From Komarekiella delphini-convector SJRDD-AB1 (GTDB taxonomy: Bacteria > Cyanobacteriota > Cyanobacteriia > Cyanobacteriales > Nostocaceae), in assembly GCF_014831675.1 (NCBI RefSeq), contig NZ_VJXY01000012.1, positions 1 through 64,000 on the forward strand: a DNA stretch of 64,000 nt, read 5' to 3'. The translations under genes and the position numbers were made by a program. Positions 8,700 to 17,477 of the stretch are shown piece after piece. Each line of letters opens with the position of its first letter. The stretch's first letter is position 1. The notes under the pieces are model-generated. The model was not told the DNA's origin and ran no database searches. It was given only the letters and a program-made list of their open reading frames with translations.

Positions 8700-10535
8700 A
8701 TGCTAATTGCCTTTAAGAATGTTAATCAACTTTGGGCCTATATTTTAACGGAGACGCTAAAGCGCCTGGGATTAACTTGTGCTGTCATTTGTCCTGGTTC
8801 TCGCTCTACACCTCTAGCAGTTGCTTTTGCCCAGCAAGTGCCTGACATTGAAGCGATTTCCATTCTTGATGAACGCTCCGCCGCTTTTTTTGCCTTGGGA
8901 CAAGCTAAAACAACCGGACGCCCTGTGGCACTACTTTGTACTTCTGGTACAGCAGGGGCAAATTTTTACCCAGCGGTAATTGAAGCCTCATATAGTCGCG
9001 TACCACTGTTGGTATTAACCGCCGATAGACCGCAAGAATTGCGAGATTGCCACTCTGGACAAACTATAGATCAGTGTAAATTATATGGTGATTACCCAAA
9101 CTGGCAAGCGGAGTTAGCTTTACCATCCTCTGACACGGGAATGCTAGCTTATCTGCGACAAATAGTCATTCATGGCTGGGAGCAAGCGCAAACTCCAAGC
9201 AAGGGGCCAGTACATCTAAATATTCCCTTTCGCGATCCTCTTGCACCCATTCCTGATGCAAAGACGTTTCATGAAACGTCTTTACAATTTTTGCAGTCAC
9301 AGTTTCACTTAGAAGACTTTTTTGCAGGAATAGCAAGCACCACCCCATTACCCATTACCCATGCCCCTAATCCCCACTTCGTGGGGGCCCCGAGTTCCCC
9401 ATTTCCCATTCCCCAAGAATGGCTAAAATGCGATCGCGGTATGATCATCGCTGGTGTTGCTCAACCGCAGCAGCCACAAGAGTATTGTAAAGTGATCGCC
9501 CAACTTTCTCAAACTCTTAAATGGCCCGTACTAGCAGAGGGACTATCCCCAGTCAGAAATTATGCCGACCTCAACCCTTATTTAATTTCTACCTACGACC
9601 TAATTTTGCGAAATCAGCAATTAGCAAAGCAGTTAGCACCTGAAATGGTGATTCAACTAGGTGAATTGCCTACAAGTAAAGAACTGCGTCACTGGATAGA
9701 TGCAACCCAACCGCGACGCTGGGTAATTGATAACAGTAATCAAAACCTTGACCCTTTGCATGGGAGGACAACGCATTTACGAATATCTATAGAGCAGCTA
9801 GTTCAAGAAATAGGAGAGGGAGAGTGGAAGAGTGAGAAACAAAGTAATTTTGATTTTTTACCATCTTCTTCTGACTATCTCCAAAAGTGGTGTGCAGCAG
9901 AAACCCAAGTTAGAGCAGCTATTGACCAGACTATGGCAACAATGAAGGAGTTGTTTGAAGGCAAAGCCGCTTGGTTACTATCTCAGATACTAGCGCCAGA
10001 AACGCCATTATTTATTGCTAATAGTATGCCTGTCCGGGATGTAGAATTTTTCTGGAAACCGAATAATTTAGGAGTGCGATCGCACTTTAACCGTGGCGCA
10101 AATGGCATCGATGGCACACTATCCACAGCTTTGGGAATTGCCCATCGCCATCAAAGTTGTGTGATGCTAACGGGAGATTTAGCCCTTTTGCATGACACCA
10201 ATGGTTTTTTAATCCGCAATAAATTCGTCGGACATCTCACAATTGTATTAATCAACAACAATGGCGGTGGGATTTTTGAAATGTTACCCATCGCCAAATT
10301 TGACCCACCCTTTGAAGAATTTTTTGGTACTCCGCAGGATATTGATTTTGCCAAGTTGTGTGCTACTTACAATGTCCAGCATGAATTGATTAGTTCTTGG
10401 CAGCAGTTCCAGCAAAGATTAAACCCGCTACCAACTCAAGGTATTCGGGTTTTGGAGTTGCAGACAAATCGGAAATTAGATGCAAAGTGGCGACAGGAGA
10501 ATTTGCCTAAGTTTGCAGGGGGTATTGCTATTTAG
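8700..10535 (+). CDS. menD: 2-succinyl-5-enolpyruvyl-6-hydroxy-3-cyclohexene-1-carboxylate synthase (MenD)
   Basis: MenD is a thiamine-diphosphate enzyme that condenses isochorismate with 2-oxoglutarate, an early step toward the 1,4-naphthoquinone ring of phylloquinone (photosystem I cofactor). N-terminal features are CPGSRSTPLAVA, LDERSAAFFALG with the cofactor-activating Glu, and CTSGTAGANFYPAV. The C-terminal ThDP/Mg site is GDLALLHDTNG and INNNGGGIFEMLP. At 611 residues it is longer than usual because residues about 187-240 carry two repeat-derived segments (9260-9283 and 9341-9418) that keep the frame. Catalytic regions are untouched, so it is probably functional. menB lies 3 kb downstream on the same strand. 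Confidence 0.95.
   Translation: MLIAFKNVNQLWAYILTETLKRLGLTCAVICPGSRSTPLAVAFAQQVPDIEAISILDERSAAFFALGQAKTTGRPVALLCTSGTAGANFYPAVIEASYSRVPLLVLTADRPQELRDCHSGQTIDQCKLYGDYPNWQAELALPSSDTGMLAYLRQIVIHGWEQAQTPSKGPVHLNIPFRDPLAPIPDAKTFHETSLQFLQSQFHLEDFFAGIASTTPLPITHAPNPHFVGAPSSPFPIPQEWLKCDRGMIIAGVAQPQQPQEYCKVIAQLSQTLKWPVLAEGLSPVRNYADLNPYLISTYDLILRNQQLAKQLAPEMVIQLGELPTSKELRHWIDATQPRRWVIDNSNQNLDPLHGRTTHLRISIEQLVQEIGEGEWKSEKQSNFDFLPSSSDYLQKWCAAETQVRAAIDQTMATMKELFEGKAAWLLSQILAPETPLFIANSMPVRDVEFFWKPNNLGVRSHFNRGANGIDGTLSTALGIAHRHQSCVMLTGDLALLHDTNGFLIRNKFVGHLTIVLINNNGGGIFEMLPIAKFDPPFEEFFGTPQDIDFAKLCATYNVQHELISSWQQFQQRLNPLPTQGIRVLELQTNRKLDAKWRQENLPKFAGGIAI
9260..9283. repeat. Perfect 24-bp palindrome inside menD
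   Basis: The sequence AAAGACGTTTCA followed by its exact reverse complement TGAAACGTCTTT forms a perfect 24-bp palindrome. It resembles palindromes with a GACGTT...AACGTC core that are common in Nostocales genomes. It sits in frame in menD and encodes KTFHETSL. Confidence 0.85.
9341..9418. repeat. In-frame STRR-type insertion in menD
   Basis: The stretch has heptamer-like CCCATTA units, a CCCCACTTCGTGGGG hairpin and CCCATTTCCCATTCCCC. This is the short tandem repeat style typical of Nostocales intergenic DNA, here translated as a Pro-rich linker (PLPITHAPNPHFVGAPSSPF) in menD. Confidence 0.75.
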
Positions 10536-10573
10536 TTATTCTGATACTAAGCGAAACCTTGCCTAAAAAATAT

Positions 10574-11227
10574 TCATTTTATGACTCTGAAAGTTAGGTT
10601 TATTCTGGGCATCACAGGTTTTGAAGTTTTAGGTATCTGATGCTGCCAATATTCCTGTGTTTTATCTTTCATAATTAAAAGGCTCCCATTAGTTAAATTT
10701 AATTCTAATTTATCTAAAATTTTATTAAACTTATGTCTGAACTTTAGTTTTCTTTCACCTCCAAAACTAACAGAATAAATTATTGGATATTTACCTAATT
10801 CCGGCTCATCATCAGAGTGCCAAGAAATACTGTCTTTACCATTACGGTAAAGATTAATCAGAACACTATTAAAGGAGATTTGGGCTGTCTCTTCAACTCT
10901 GTCCTTAATGAACAACAACACTGGTGTCCAAGGTATAGGATTCATCGCAATGTTTGAATACGTATAGGATTTACCAGTGTCGCCATACCAGGCAGTTAAC
11001 CTGGGTAAATCTATTTCTTTCCCATAGCATTTGATCTTGTCTTGTCGCCAATTAACTTCTATGAATAACCTTTGGAGTATTTCGTCACTTTCTTCTTCAG
11101 TAAAATAGTTTGGGTAGAATATAATTTCTGCATCAGGAATAGAAAGCTTCTCTATTTGCAAATGTGAAGTAAGTGCAGACTGACCCCAAAGGTTAAGGCT
11201 TAACTGAGTATCATTATCGTATTGCAT
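10574..11227 (-). CDS. AlkB-like 2-oxoglutarate/Fe(II) dioxygenase
   Basis: AlkB-family enzymes oxidatively remove alkyl groups from nucleic-acid bases (or, for some members, protein or lipid methyl groups) using Fe(II), O2 and 2-oxoglutarate. This 217-residue protein has the iron-binding triad H137-x-D139 (SWHSDDEPELG) and H196 (WQHQIP), and the 2-oxoglutarate-binding pair R208 and R214 in PRINLTFR. The PRLTAWYGD motif is typical of the ALKBH2/3-like branch, which repairs 1-methyladenine and 3-methylcytosine. It follows a methyltransferase gene by 29 bp on the same strand, so the two are probably cotranscribed. All key residues are present. Confidence 0.92.
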   Translation of the reverse strand: MQYDNDTQLSLNLWGQSALTSHLQIEKLSIPDAEIIFYPNYFTEEESDEILQRLFIEVNWRQDKIKCYGKEIDLPRLTAWYGDTGKSYTYSNIAMNPIPWTPVLLFIKDRVEETAQISFNSVLINLYRNGKDSISWHSDDEPELGKYPIIYSVSFGGERKLKFRHKFNKILDKLELNLTNGSLLIMKDKTQEYWQHQIPKTSKPVMPRINLTFRVIK

Positions 11228-11256
11228 TAAATAAACGAAATTCCCATTTATTTAAG

Positions 11257-12171
11257 TTATTGCTTAACGCCAATACTGTACACAACATTCCAGGTTAAAC
11301 GAGGCTTTCTTCTTTCTTGAATAGCATCATATATTTGACCTAATTTTGTCGCATCTTCACCAACTAGTCTACCATTTGGTGACTCAATAAATTTAGAAAG
11401 GACTAATCCTGATTCTTTAGCAATGTTCTGAATATGTTGTTGCCATCTATATCCACGTCTTTCTATAAAAACAAATCTTGCTCCTGTAGGTGCAAATTTA
11501 GCCACTTGACTTAGAAAGGAGCGTAATCCAGGATCATCATTGAATATTTCAGACAAGAGAAAATTTAATACATATATATCTTGTTTCCATACATCTCCAA
11601 GATAAGAAAATCGATCCAACTCAGTAATATCACAAGCTAAAAAATTACCTGATGGTATCATTGACCATGTTGAGCGATTAGCACCATGTAGATGTTTGAA
11701 GGACTCATTAACTTGATCCCTTATACCGTACCAAGAGCTTGCCCATTCCTGAACCTTGTCGAGCAGTTGAAAATCTACGCTGACTGAGACTCCAAGCTTT
11801 TGCTGCTCAAAAAACTTTGCCATCGCCATTAACTCTGTACCAGGGCCAGCACCAAAAGCACAAATTTTTACCTCGTGACGCTCTTTCGCAATTTTTAACA
11901 CATAATTATGCAAGTCTTCATTTGATTCTAAAACGTGCTGAAAGGTGCTGGCATTGGCAGCAGCAACAATATACAGATAGGCAAGTCGGCAAGCAGGATC
12001 TTGATAGTTTAGGTTGGGAACTCTGTCTGAGAACCACTCTACTTGGTTTCGTTCAGCTTCATCCAGAATAAGCTCATAAACTACATCTATAGGTATTTCT
12101 AATTGATTGGAGATAAAATCAGTCTCTTTTTCTATAACAGTTTTCAGTAACTCAAAAAAAGTAATTGCCAT
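11257..12171 (-). CDS. Putative SAM-dependent methyltransferase, partner of AlkB-like gene
   Basis: This 304-residue protein has a class I methyltransferase motif I, CAFGAGPGTELMA (residues 104-116), for S-adenosylmethionine. An acidic motif II region (FQLLDKV) follows, then NFLLSEIF in the motif IV region and FVFIERRGYRW later. The N-terminal 100 residues are helical and unfamiliar. I do not recognise a named family, so the substrate (nucleic acid, protein or small molecule) is open. It is the first gene of a two-gene minus-strand unit with the AlkB-like dioxygenase, which suggests related chemistry, that is, adding and removing alkyl groups. The ATG at 12171 is the natural start. Confidence 0.7.
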   Translation of the reverse strand: MAITFFELLKTVIEKETDFISNQLEIPIDVVYELILDEAERNQVEWFSDRVPNLNYQDPACRLAYLYIVAAANASTFQHVLESNEDLHNYVLKIAKERHEVKICAFGAGPGTELMAMAKFFEQQKLGVSVSVDFQLLDKVQEWASSWYGIRDQVNESFKHLHGANRSTWSMIPSGNFLACDITELDRFSYLGDVWKQDIYVLNFLLSEIFNDDPGLRSFLSQVAKFAPTGARFVFIERRGYRWQQHIQNIAKESGLVLSKFIESPNGRLVGEDATKLGQIYDAIQERRKPRLTWNVVYSIGVKQ

Positions 12172-12308
12172 GTGATAAACCCTATCTTAATCAAGATAGA
12201 ATATTAACTTGTATAAAGATATAAAAACCGTATAAATACTGATTTGACATAATCACTATATTTTCTCAAGCTTTTATTTGCGCTTCTGCATGAGATTTAC
12301 CCGCTTGG

Positions 12309-12450
12309 TTGACCTTTTAACCACCCTTCCAAGTCCGCGATCGCAATCTCAATTCCAACAACGCCAAAGCTAAGGCTTCCAACGTTCCTCAGCAATTTCG
12401 CCAAATAGTCGTTTTAAAAGTCGCAGGACGAGCGATCGCGCTTCTTCTTA
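12309..12450 (-). pseudogene. Decayed DUF4351 fragment (3' end of an Rpn-type gene)
   Basis: On the minus strand one frame reads ALVLRLLKRLFGEIAEE and another, after a shift, reads IADLEGWLKG. These match LVLRLLNRRVGNIPDA and LADLKGWLQG at the C-terminus of the intact gene at 12641-13477. DNA similarity extends about 25 bp past the stop (GAGATTTACCC-CTTGGTT in both). It is a degenerate second copy of the 3' end, with frameshifts and an embedded GCGATCGC site. Confidence 0.7.
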
Positions 12451-12562
12451 CACCGCTTCTGATATACTTGCGTGTCTGTAAATGCTTCTTCACTTCGGGA
12501 AACTTTTTTGTAGCCATAAACGTTTTACCGGAGTGCGATCGCCCTTCTTCTCTGTGCCTCTG

Positions 12563-12611
12563 TCTTGAAAAGTTTCCTACGGAGGGAAACCCTCCTTCAG
12601 AACTTTTCGCT
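12563..12611. repeat. Interspersed palindromic repeat
   Basis: TCTTGAAAAGTTTCCTACGG, then AGGGAAACCCTCC and GAACTTTTCGC, form a hairpin-like unit. The same unit, with small changes, is inserted inside the aminotransferase gene at about 20926-20982, and parts recur near 8620 and 46985. Confidence 0.75.
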
Positions 12612-12640
12612 GCGCCTCTGCGTGAGATTTACCCTCTTGG

Positions 12641-13477
12641 TTAACCTTGTAACCACCCTTTCAAATCAGCAAGAGTAGAGAAATCCAACAAAGCATCACC
12701 TAAAGCTTCCAACTGTTCCACCGATAAACCTTGAATCTGGGACAGAAGCGCATCAGGAATATTACCCACACGCCGATTTAATAGTCGTAAAACGATCGTT
12801 CTTTCTCCTTCAACCTTTCCTTCCTCTCGTCCTTCTTCCTTCGCTTCCAGAATAGCTCGTGGTTCTTCCAAATTCAGTCCCAACATCGCTGCAATCTCCT
12901 CTCGACTAAGGTTAGAAAACTTGTAGACGATAATCGTCGTCACTAAATCTATTATCGCTTGCTCCGATTGTTGTCGTGCTTGCTCCAGCAAAAACCGCGC
13001 CCCTTCCACTGCTTCCGTTTCAGAAGTAACATTTGTCAGCAACATCAAACCCAATCCCAAAGGTTGTTGGCGCAAATCCCCCAACTCATCCAGATAAACC
13101 CGCCTGATTTGACCACTTTCTAACAAAGCGCGGTGAATTATTGAGTTGGTAGGTTCAAGACTGCGAGAACCAAAAATTAACACCCCAAACCAGTCATCAT
13201 AACGGATAGAGTGGCGGTAGAGAAACAAAAACAATTCACTAAAGAAGCGGTGATAGAAGTCTTCGTCCTTTTGAAACTGGACTTCTGCAAAAAAGACGGT
13301 TTTGGAAACTGCATTAGCGGGAGGTAAAAAGACTCCATCAATCCGAAAGGCTGTTTCTTTCACCTCAACTGATTCAAACTGGTAGTTTTCTGCTTCTGGG
13401 GGTGGTTCATCTACTAATTCAAACAGCAAACCTGGAAATTGCTTAAATAATTTGTAGAAGATGGTGTCACGCCGCAT
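12641..13477 (-). CDS. Rpn-type nuclease/transposase-like protein (DUF2887 with DUF4351)
   Basis: This 278-residue protein belongs to the Rpn (recombination-promoting nuclease, PD-(D/E)xK) group expanded in cyanobacteria. It starts MRRDTIFYKLFKQFPGLLFE, has the nuclease core RIDGVFLPP and FFAEVQFQKDE (about residues 45-75, with D and ExQ metal ligands), and ends in a DUF4351 helical domain (VLRLLNRRVG...LADLKGWLQG). A charged EEGREEGKVEGE linker precedes DUF4351. The start codon is the first ATG and family-typical. A decayed copy of its 3' end lies 190 bp downstream, which suggests past duplication. Biological role is uncertain; relatives stimulate RecA-independent recombination. Confidence 0.85.
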   Translation of the reverse strand: MRRDTIFYKLFKQFPGLLFELVDEPPPEAENYQFESVEVKETAFRIDGVFLPPANAVSKTVFFAEVQFQKDEDFYHRFFSELFLFLYRHSIRYDDWFGVLIFGSRSLEPTNSIIHRALLESGQIRRVYLDELGDLRQQPLGLGLMLLTNVTSETEAVEGARFLLEQARQQSEQAIIDLVTTIIVYKFSNLSREEIAAMLGLNLEEPRAILEAKEEGREEGKVEGERTIVLRLLNRRVGNIPDALLSQIQGLSVEQLEALGDALLDFSTLADLKGWLQG

Positions 13478-13622
13478 TTTTATTCCTCATCACCCAGACA
13501 ATTACCAGATTGTAAAGGCTTGAGACACCAATTAATTTTAGTGTAGGCGTAGCCCACCGCAGGTATCGCTTGTCCCTACGTCCGCGATAAAATTCTCAAG
13601 CACAACAGCGCACTCCATACCA

Positions 13623-14456
13623 ATGCAAATCAACTGGCAAATCGCCAAAACCTACGAAGACATCCTGTATCACAAAACCGATGGCATTGCGAAAATCACC
13701 ATCAACCGTCCCCATAAACGTAATGCTTTCCGCCCCAAAACTGTTTTTGAATTGTACGACGCTTTCTGTGATGCCCGTGAAGATACTAATATCGGCGTCG
13801 TTCTATTTACTGGTACTGGCCCACACACTGATGGCAAATACGCCTTCTGTTCTGGTGGTGATCAAAGCGTGCGAGGACACGCTGGTTATGTAGATGATAC
13901 TGGCATTCCCCGCTTAAACGTGTTGGACTTGCAACGCTTGATTCGTTCCATGCCAAAAGTGGTGATTGCTTTAGTAGCTGGATATGCGATCGGTGGTGGA
14001 CATGTCCTGCACTTGATTTGTGACCTCACTGTCGCCGCCGATAACGCCATTTTTGGACAGACTGGCCCCAAAGTTGGCAGTTTCGATGGTGGTTTTGGGG
14101 CTAGTTATCTTGCCCGCGTTGTTGGACAAAAAAAGGCACGAGAAATTTGGTTTCTTTGCCGCCAATATAATGCACAACAAGCTCTAGAAATGGGTTTAGT
14201 TAATTGTGTCGTTCCAGTAGAACAGCTAGAAGCAGAAGGTATTCAATGGGCACAAGAGATTTTAGAAAAAAGTCCGATCGCCATTCGCTGTCTCAAAGCC
14301 GCATTTAACGCTGATTGTGATGGACAAGCTGGTTTACAAGAACTCGCTGGCAATGCCACTCTACTCTATTACATGACAGAAGAGGGGGCTGAAGGAAAAC
14401 AAGCGTTTCTCGAAAAGCGTCCACCTAATTTTCGCGATTTTCCTTGGCTACCTTAA
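13623..14456 (+). CDS. menB: 1,4-dihydroxy-2-naphthoyl-CoA synthase
   Basis: MenB is a crotonase-fold enzyme that cyclises o-succinylbenzoyl-CoA in phylloquinone synthesis. The 277-residue protein has [12 protein letters not shown] near the N-terminus, the oxyanion-hole segment [29 protein letters not shown], and [21 protein letters not shown] with the catalytic Asp/Tyr region. Its C-terminus [10 protein letters not shown] is the MenB signature. Length and motifs are complete. Together with menD upstream it indicates phylloquinone production. A strong hairpin follows four bases after the stop. Confidence 0.96.
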   Translation: MQINWQIAKTYEDILYHKTDGIAKITINRPHKRNAFRPKTVFELYDAFCDAREDTNIGVVLFTGTGPHTDGKYAFCSGGDQSVRGHAGYVDDTGIPRLNVLDLQRLIRSMPKVVIALVAGYAIGGGHVLHLICDLTVAADNAIFGQTGPKVGSFDGGFGASYLARVVGQKKAREIWFLCRQYNAQQALEMGLVNCVVPVEQLEAEGIQWAQEILEKSPIAIRCLKAAFNADCDGQAGLQELAGNATLLYYMTEEGAEGKQAFLEKRPPNFRDFPWLP

Positions 14457-14460
14457 AATT

Positions 14461-14497
14461 GCAAAAATCGCACCTCACTAAAGAGTGCGATTTTTGC
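14461..14497 (+). terminator. Hairpin terminator after menB
   Basis: GCAAAAATCGCAC and GTGCGATTTTTGC form a perfect 13-bp stem with an 11-base loop, starting four bases past the menB stop. The T-run lies within the 3' arm. Confidence 0.85.
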
Positions 14498-14584
14498 AAA
14501 TGTCAAAATTTACAACACTAGAAATATTAAAAGCAAATCTTATTTTTAGCAGACTACAAAATGATTAGAGTAATAATGGGATAG

Positions 14585-14899
14585 CTAAATAAGCACTGCT
14601 TTAGTCTTAAGCTGTTCAGAGGTGCAAGCAGTTGTTTCCTCTAAAGTGGCTAGAGCAGCATTGTCTAAATCTGAGGCTAAGGATTGAGAAGCAGCTAAAA
14701 CTGGTGTTGCATCTGGCAAACTCCAAGCATCTTCTAAGGTTTCCCAAGAAGGTGCAAAAGGTGGGAGCGCCAAAGAGCAAGCTTTCCAACTTGCTTGTAC
14801 TTGTACTCCTAACAATTGACACATTCCACCACGGCGACCCTCTGGCTGATAATGACGGCAATATCGACAGGCAGATGTCAAAAATTTAATAGGTTTCAT
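14585..14899 (-). CDS. Conserved cyanobacterial small cysteine-containing protein
   Basis: The 104-residue product opens MKPIKFLTSACRYCRHYQPEGRRGGMCQLLGV. It has Cys at 11, 14, 27 and 42, an arrangement that could bind zinc or an Fe-S cluster, and a low-complexity acidic/Ala-rich second half. I recognise it as a conserved cyanobacterial protein of unknown function. The Cys-rich start and ATG at 14899 support this frame over the overlapping frames. It is a single gene convergent with menB. Confidence 0.75.
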   Translation of the reverse strand: MKPIKFLTSACRYCRHYQPEGRRGGMCQLLGVQVQASWKACSLALPPFAPSWETLEDAWSLPDATPVLAASQSLASDLDNAALATLEETTACTSEQLKTKAVLI

Positions 14900-15470
14900 T
14901 TGGGTTCATCTTTAGCGCCGTTTTTGGCTGATTTTCACCCTTCTATTTTCCTTCTATATATAAAGACGGATTAGAGGCAAAAAGTCATTATTATCTATAG
15001 GTTCTAGCGATCCCCGCTCTAAAATAAACTTTAGAATGTCTTTATATTCTTGTTATATTTTTAAATGATCTAAACTTTATAAGTAGGAATTTTAGCTAAA
15101 ACTGATTAGGGATCAAAGCTAAAAACAAAGATTTTGATTTAGCCAGTTGTTTAAGTTCATCCTTAAGAAGGACATAAAATATGCAGTTCGGGATTAATTG
15201 GTCTATATCATGGTGTGTAGGGATCGTCTTTTAATAAGAAATTATTATCTGTCTAAATAATCTAGGATTTCTCTATGCAACAGTGGCAAGCTACTTAAAA
15301 ATAAATTACGTTCAATGAATAATTACTAGATGGTGTTGCCATTAACTTAGGTTAGGACTGATATTAAATCCAGTTCGTTGTTGAGTGTTTAGGCACAAAG
15401 GCGATCGCTATCCTTCGTTAAATCAAGTATATCTGGAGAAACCAACGCATCCCAAGAATTCTGACTCTAT
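14900..15470. other. AT-rich intergenic region
   Basis: These 570 bp separate two minus-strand genes. They hold the upstream region of the small Cys protein and the 3' flank of the DciA-like gene, with one HIP1-type GCGATCGC near 15402. I see no RNA gene or convincing terminator. Confidence 0.35.
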
Positions 15471-16013
15471 TCATAACTGCTTAGCGGCACAGAAAGAACA
15501 GACAGCCCAACGCTGGAGTTCGCCGGGTGGGGTAGGACATTGACACTGGGGACAAAGTGGTAAGCCATGCGATCGCGCTTGCATTGTCTTAGCCCAATGC
15601 TCAAAAGCACTATTTGCGTCCTTAACAGTTGATGTAACCTCACGGTGGCTCATCTCATCACCAAGGTAACTGGGATGCTCAGATGGCAAAACCGTTTTTT
15701 GCTGTTTGCTCGTGACTGACGAATGTTGCCAACCGGCAGTAGAGAAGCGAATATCCACTAAAGGCGTTGGCAGCTTTTGATTTAACTTTAAAAGCAGAGG
15801 CGATCGCCCAAAAGTCAAATTTTGCGCCCAAGCAGCGCTAGAAGTTGCTACCCACAAAACATCGCGCTGAATCGACAATGGTTTCGTATTTGCAGCTACG
15901 GCTGTGCCAACAACCTCCGCCCAACACTTCAGCAAGCGTTGTAATGGTTGCTCTTGCCATTGAGCCTGCTTTTCTAAAACGCCTAAAATATTATTAACTG
16001 ATTTCAACGACAT
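15471..16013 (-). CDS. DUF721/DciA-like protein with C-terminal zinc ribbon
   Basis: The first 100 of 180 residues fit DUF721, the family of DciA, the ancestral bacterial loader of the replicative helicase DnaB. Visible family features are the N-terminal helix, LKCWAEVVG, TKPLSIQRDVLWVATSSAAWAQNL and the LNQKL/VDIRFSTAGW strand. A low-complexity linker leads to LCPQCQCPTPPGELQRWAVCSFC, four cysteines spaced as a zinc ribbon. It diverges from the SPOR-like membrane protein gene over 129 bp. Assignment as helicase loader follows from the family; the ribbon suggests an added DNA or protein contact. Confidence 0.8.
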   Translation of the reverse strand: MSLKSVNNILGVLEKQAQWQEQPLQRLLKCWAEVVGTAVAANTKPLSIQRDVLWVATSSAAWAQNLTFGRSPLLLKLNQKLPTPLVDIRFSTAGWQHSSVTSKQQKTVLPSEHPSYLGDEMSHREVTSTVKDANSAFEHWAKTMQARSHGLPLCPQCQCPTPPGELQRWAVCSFCAAKQL

Positions 16014-16142
16014 CTTTGAGAGTGCTGAGTTATCTATTGCCCTTCATTCTTTGTTGTGAATGATATATAAATAATTTTCGCTACTATTGGCACAAATGTA
16101 TCTAAAGTTAATCCAATAGTCTACGTTTGAGGCACAGAGGCA

Positions 16143-17477
16143 ATGACTCAAAACCCCTTGATCGATTCCAGTACTCAATTGTCTAAAACACCTGAATTAA
16201 AACCAGCACTAGCAGCTGCACTAGCGAGTTTAGAGGTGCAGCTAGATCAAGAGTTAGCTCGATACCGACGTACACGAAATGCTTCAAGGACATTGAACCA
16301 ACCACGTGCGGGGAGTTACATGAGCAGTCAACCCCAGCAGTTTACTGCCATTACTACCACATCAAGCACAACTCAACAATCAGTAGCAGAAATAAAAACC
16401 AACGCACCGCCTACATCTACATCTGTACCTGCAAGTTCCCCCCAGGAGAACTCAGCTCCAATTACAGTAAAGACCAACGCGCCGTCTGCATCTACACCCA
16501 CAAATCCCGAAGAAAACCCAGCCCTAACTACAGTAAAGACTGAACAACTGGTTCATCTCAAGACACCATTCAGCGACAATGCCAAAACACAAACTCCACC
16601 ACCTCCGCCCAATACCAGCAGCATCGTTCCAGCAGTCGTTAAGAATGCTAAAGGTGAAAATCTTGTACAGCCGGATGAGACTCCCAAACAACCAGATGAC
16701 TATCTAGAATCTAGTGAAGCATTGTTACGAAGTCTGACAGAAGAACCAGAAACAAAGAAACCAAGCAATTCTAACGACAGTCTGTTATCACCTTTGGGTA
16801 TCGGCTCTATGCTACTGCTATTATTAGCAAGTCTAACTTTAGGCTATGTGGTGTTCAGTCCTAAAAGTTTACCGCAGTTAAATCTAAGTAAATTACTTAA
16901 CAGCGATGCGTCTCCTACAACAGAAAATACTGAAAAAATTTCGGGTAATGTTCAACCTCAGTCCCAACCAGAGATCACGCCTATACCCAAGTATCCCAAT
17001 TTAGCAGCCAAAGAGTTTCCAGAAGTAAAAGATCCCAATGATGTAGTTGGCTTAAAGCCCCAAGTCCAACAAACTCTTATTGCAGTGCCCAATCCAGTCG
17101 CTCCCCAAAACCCTGTAAATCCGCAAGTAGCATTACCTAACCCGATCGCAGTCCAACCGACAAATCCGATCGCCACAACACCATTACCGAATCTGAATTC
17201 GTCTCCAGCCCCAGTGGCAAAAACCTCGCCATCACCGAGCACAACCCCTCCATCGAATGCAGAAATCAAACCGGCAGCAGATGGATACTATCATATAGTG
17301 ACGGATAATCAGGGATTAGACGCTTTAGCCTCAGCAAGAAAAGCGGTTCCTGATGCTTATTTATCACGTAACCAAAAATTTATTTATCTAGGTGCAGTTA
17401 AGTCTAAAAAGGAAGTACAACGAAAGCTGCAAGAGCTAGAGGCAAAGGGAATTCAAGCACGGATTCAGCAGCAATGA
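16143..17477 (+). CDS. Proline-rich single-pass membrane protein with SPOR-like C-terminus
   Basis: The 444 residues begin with a short helical region (LAAALASLEVQLDQELARYRR), continue with about 190 residues of Thr/Pro/Ser-rich linker, and cross the membrane once at about residues 218-240 (LGIGSMLLLLLASLTLGYVVF). A second Pro/Asn-rich linker follows, then a 65-residue C-terminal domain (YYHIVTDNQGLDALASARKA ... IYLGAVKSKKEVQRKLQELEAKG). The last domain has the pattern of SPOR domains, which bind denuded peptidoglycan at septa. Topology would put it outside the cytoplasmic membrane. A role in cell wall or septum is inference. Confidence 0.75.
   Translation: MTQNPLIDSSTQLSKTPELKPALAAALASLEVQLDQELARYRRTRNASRTLNQPRAGSYMSSQPQQFTAITTTSSTTQQSVAEIKTNAPPTSTSVPASSPQENSAPITVKTNAPSASTPTNPEENPALTTVKTEQLVHLKTPFSDNAKTQTPPPPPNTSSIVPAVVKNAKGENLVQPDETPKQPDDYLESSEALLRSLTEEPETKKPSNSNDSLLSPLGIGSMLLLLLASLTLGYVVFSPKSLPQLNLSKLLNSDASPTTENTEKISGNVQPQSQPEITPIPKYPNLAAKEFPEVKDPNDVVGLKPQVQQTLIAVPNPVAPQNPVNPQVALPNPIAVQPTNPIATTPLPNLNSSPAPVAKTSPSPSTTPPSNAEIKPAADGYYHIVTDNQGLDALASARKAVPDAYLSRNQKFIYLGAVKSKKEVQRKLQELEAKGIQARIQQQ

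Noticed and set aside
12641-13477. Insertion-sequence transposase
   Set aside because: The Rpn-type protein lacks a DDE core and no terminal inverted repeats or target duplications were found around it.
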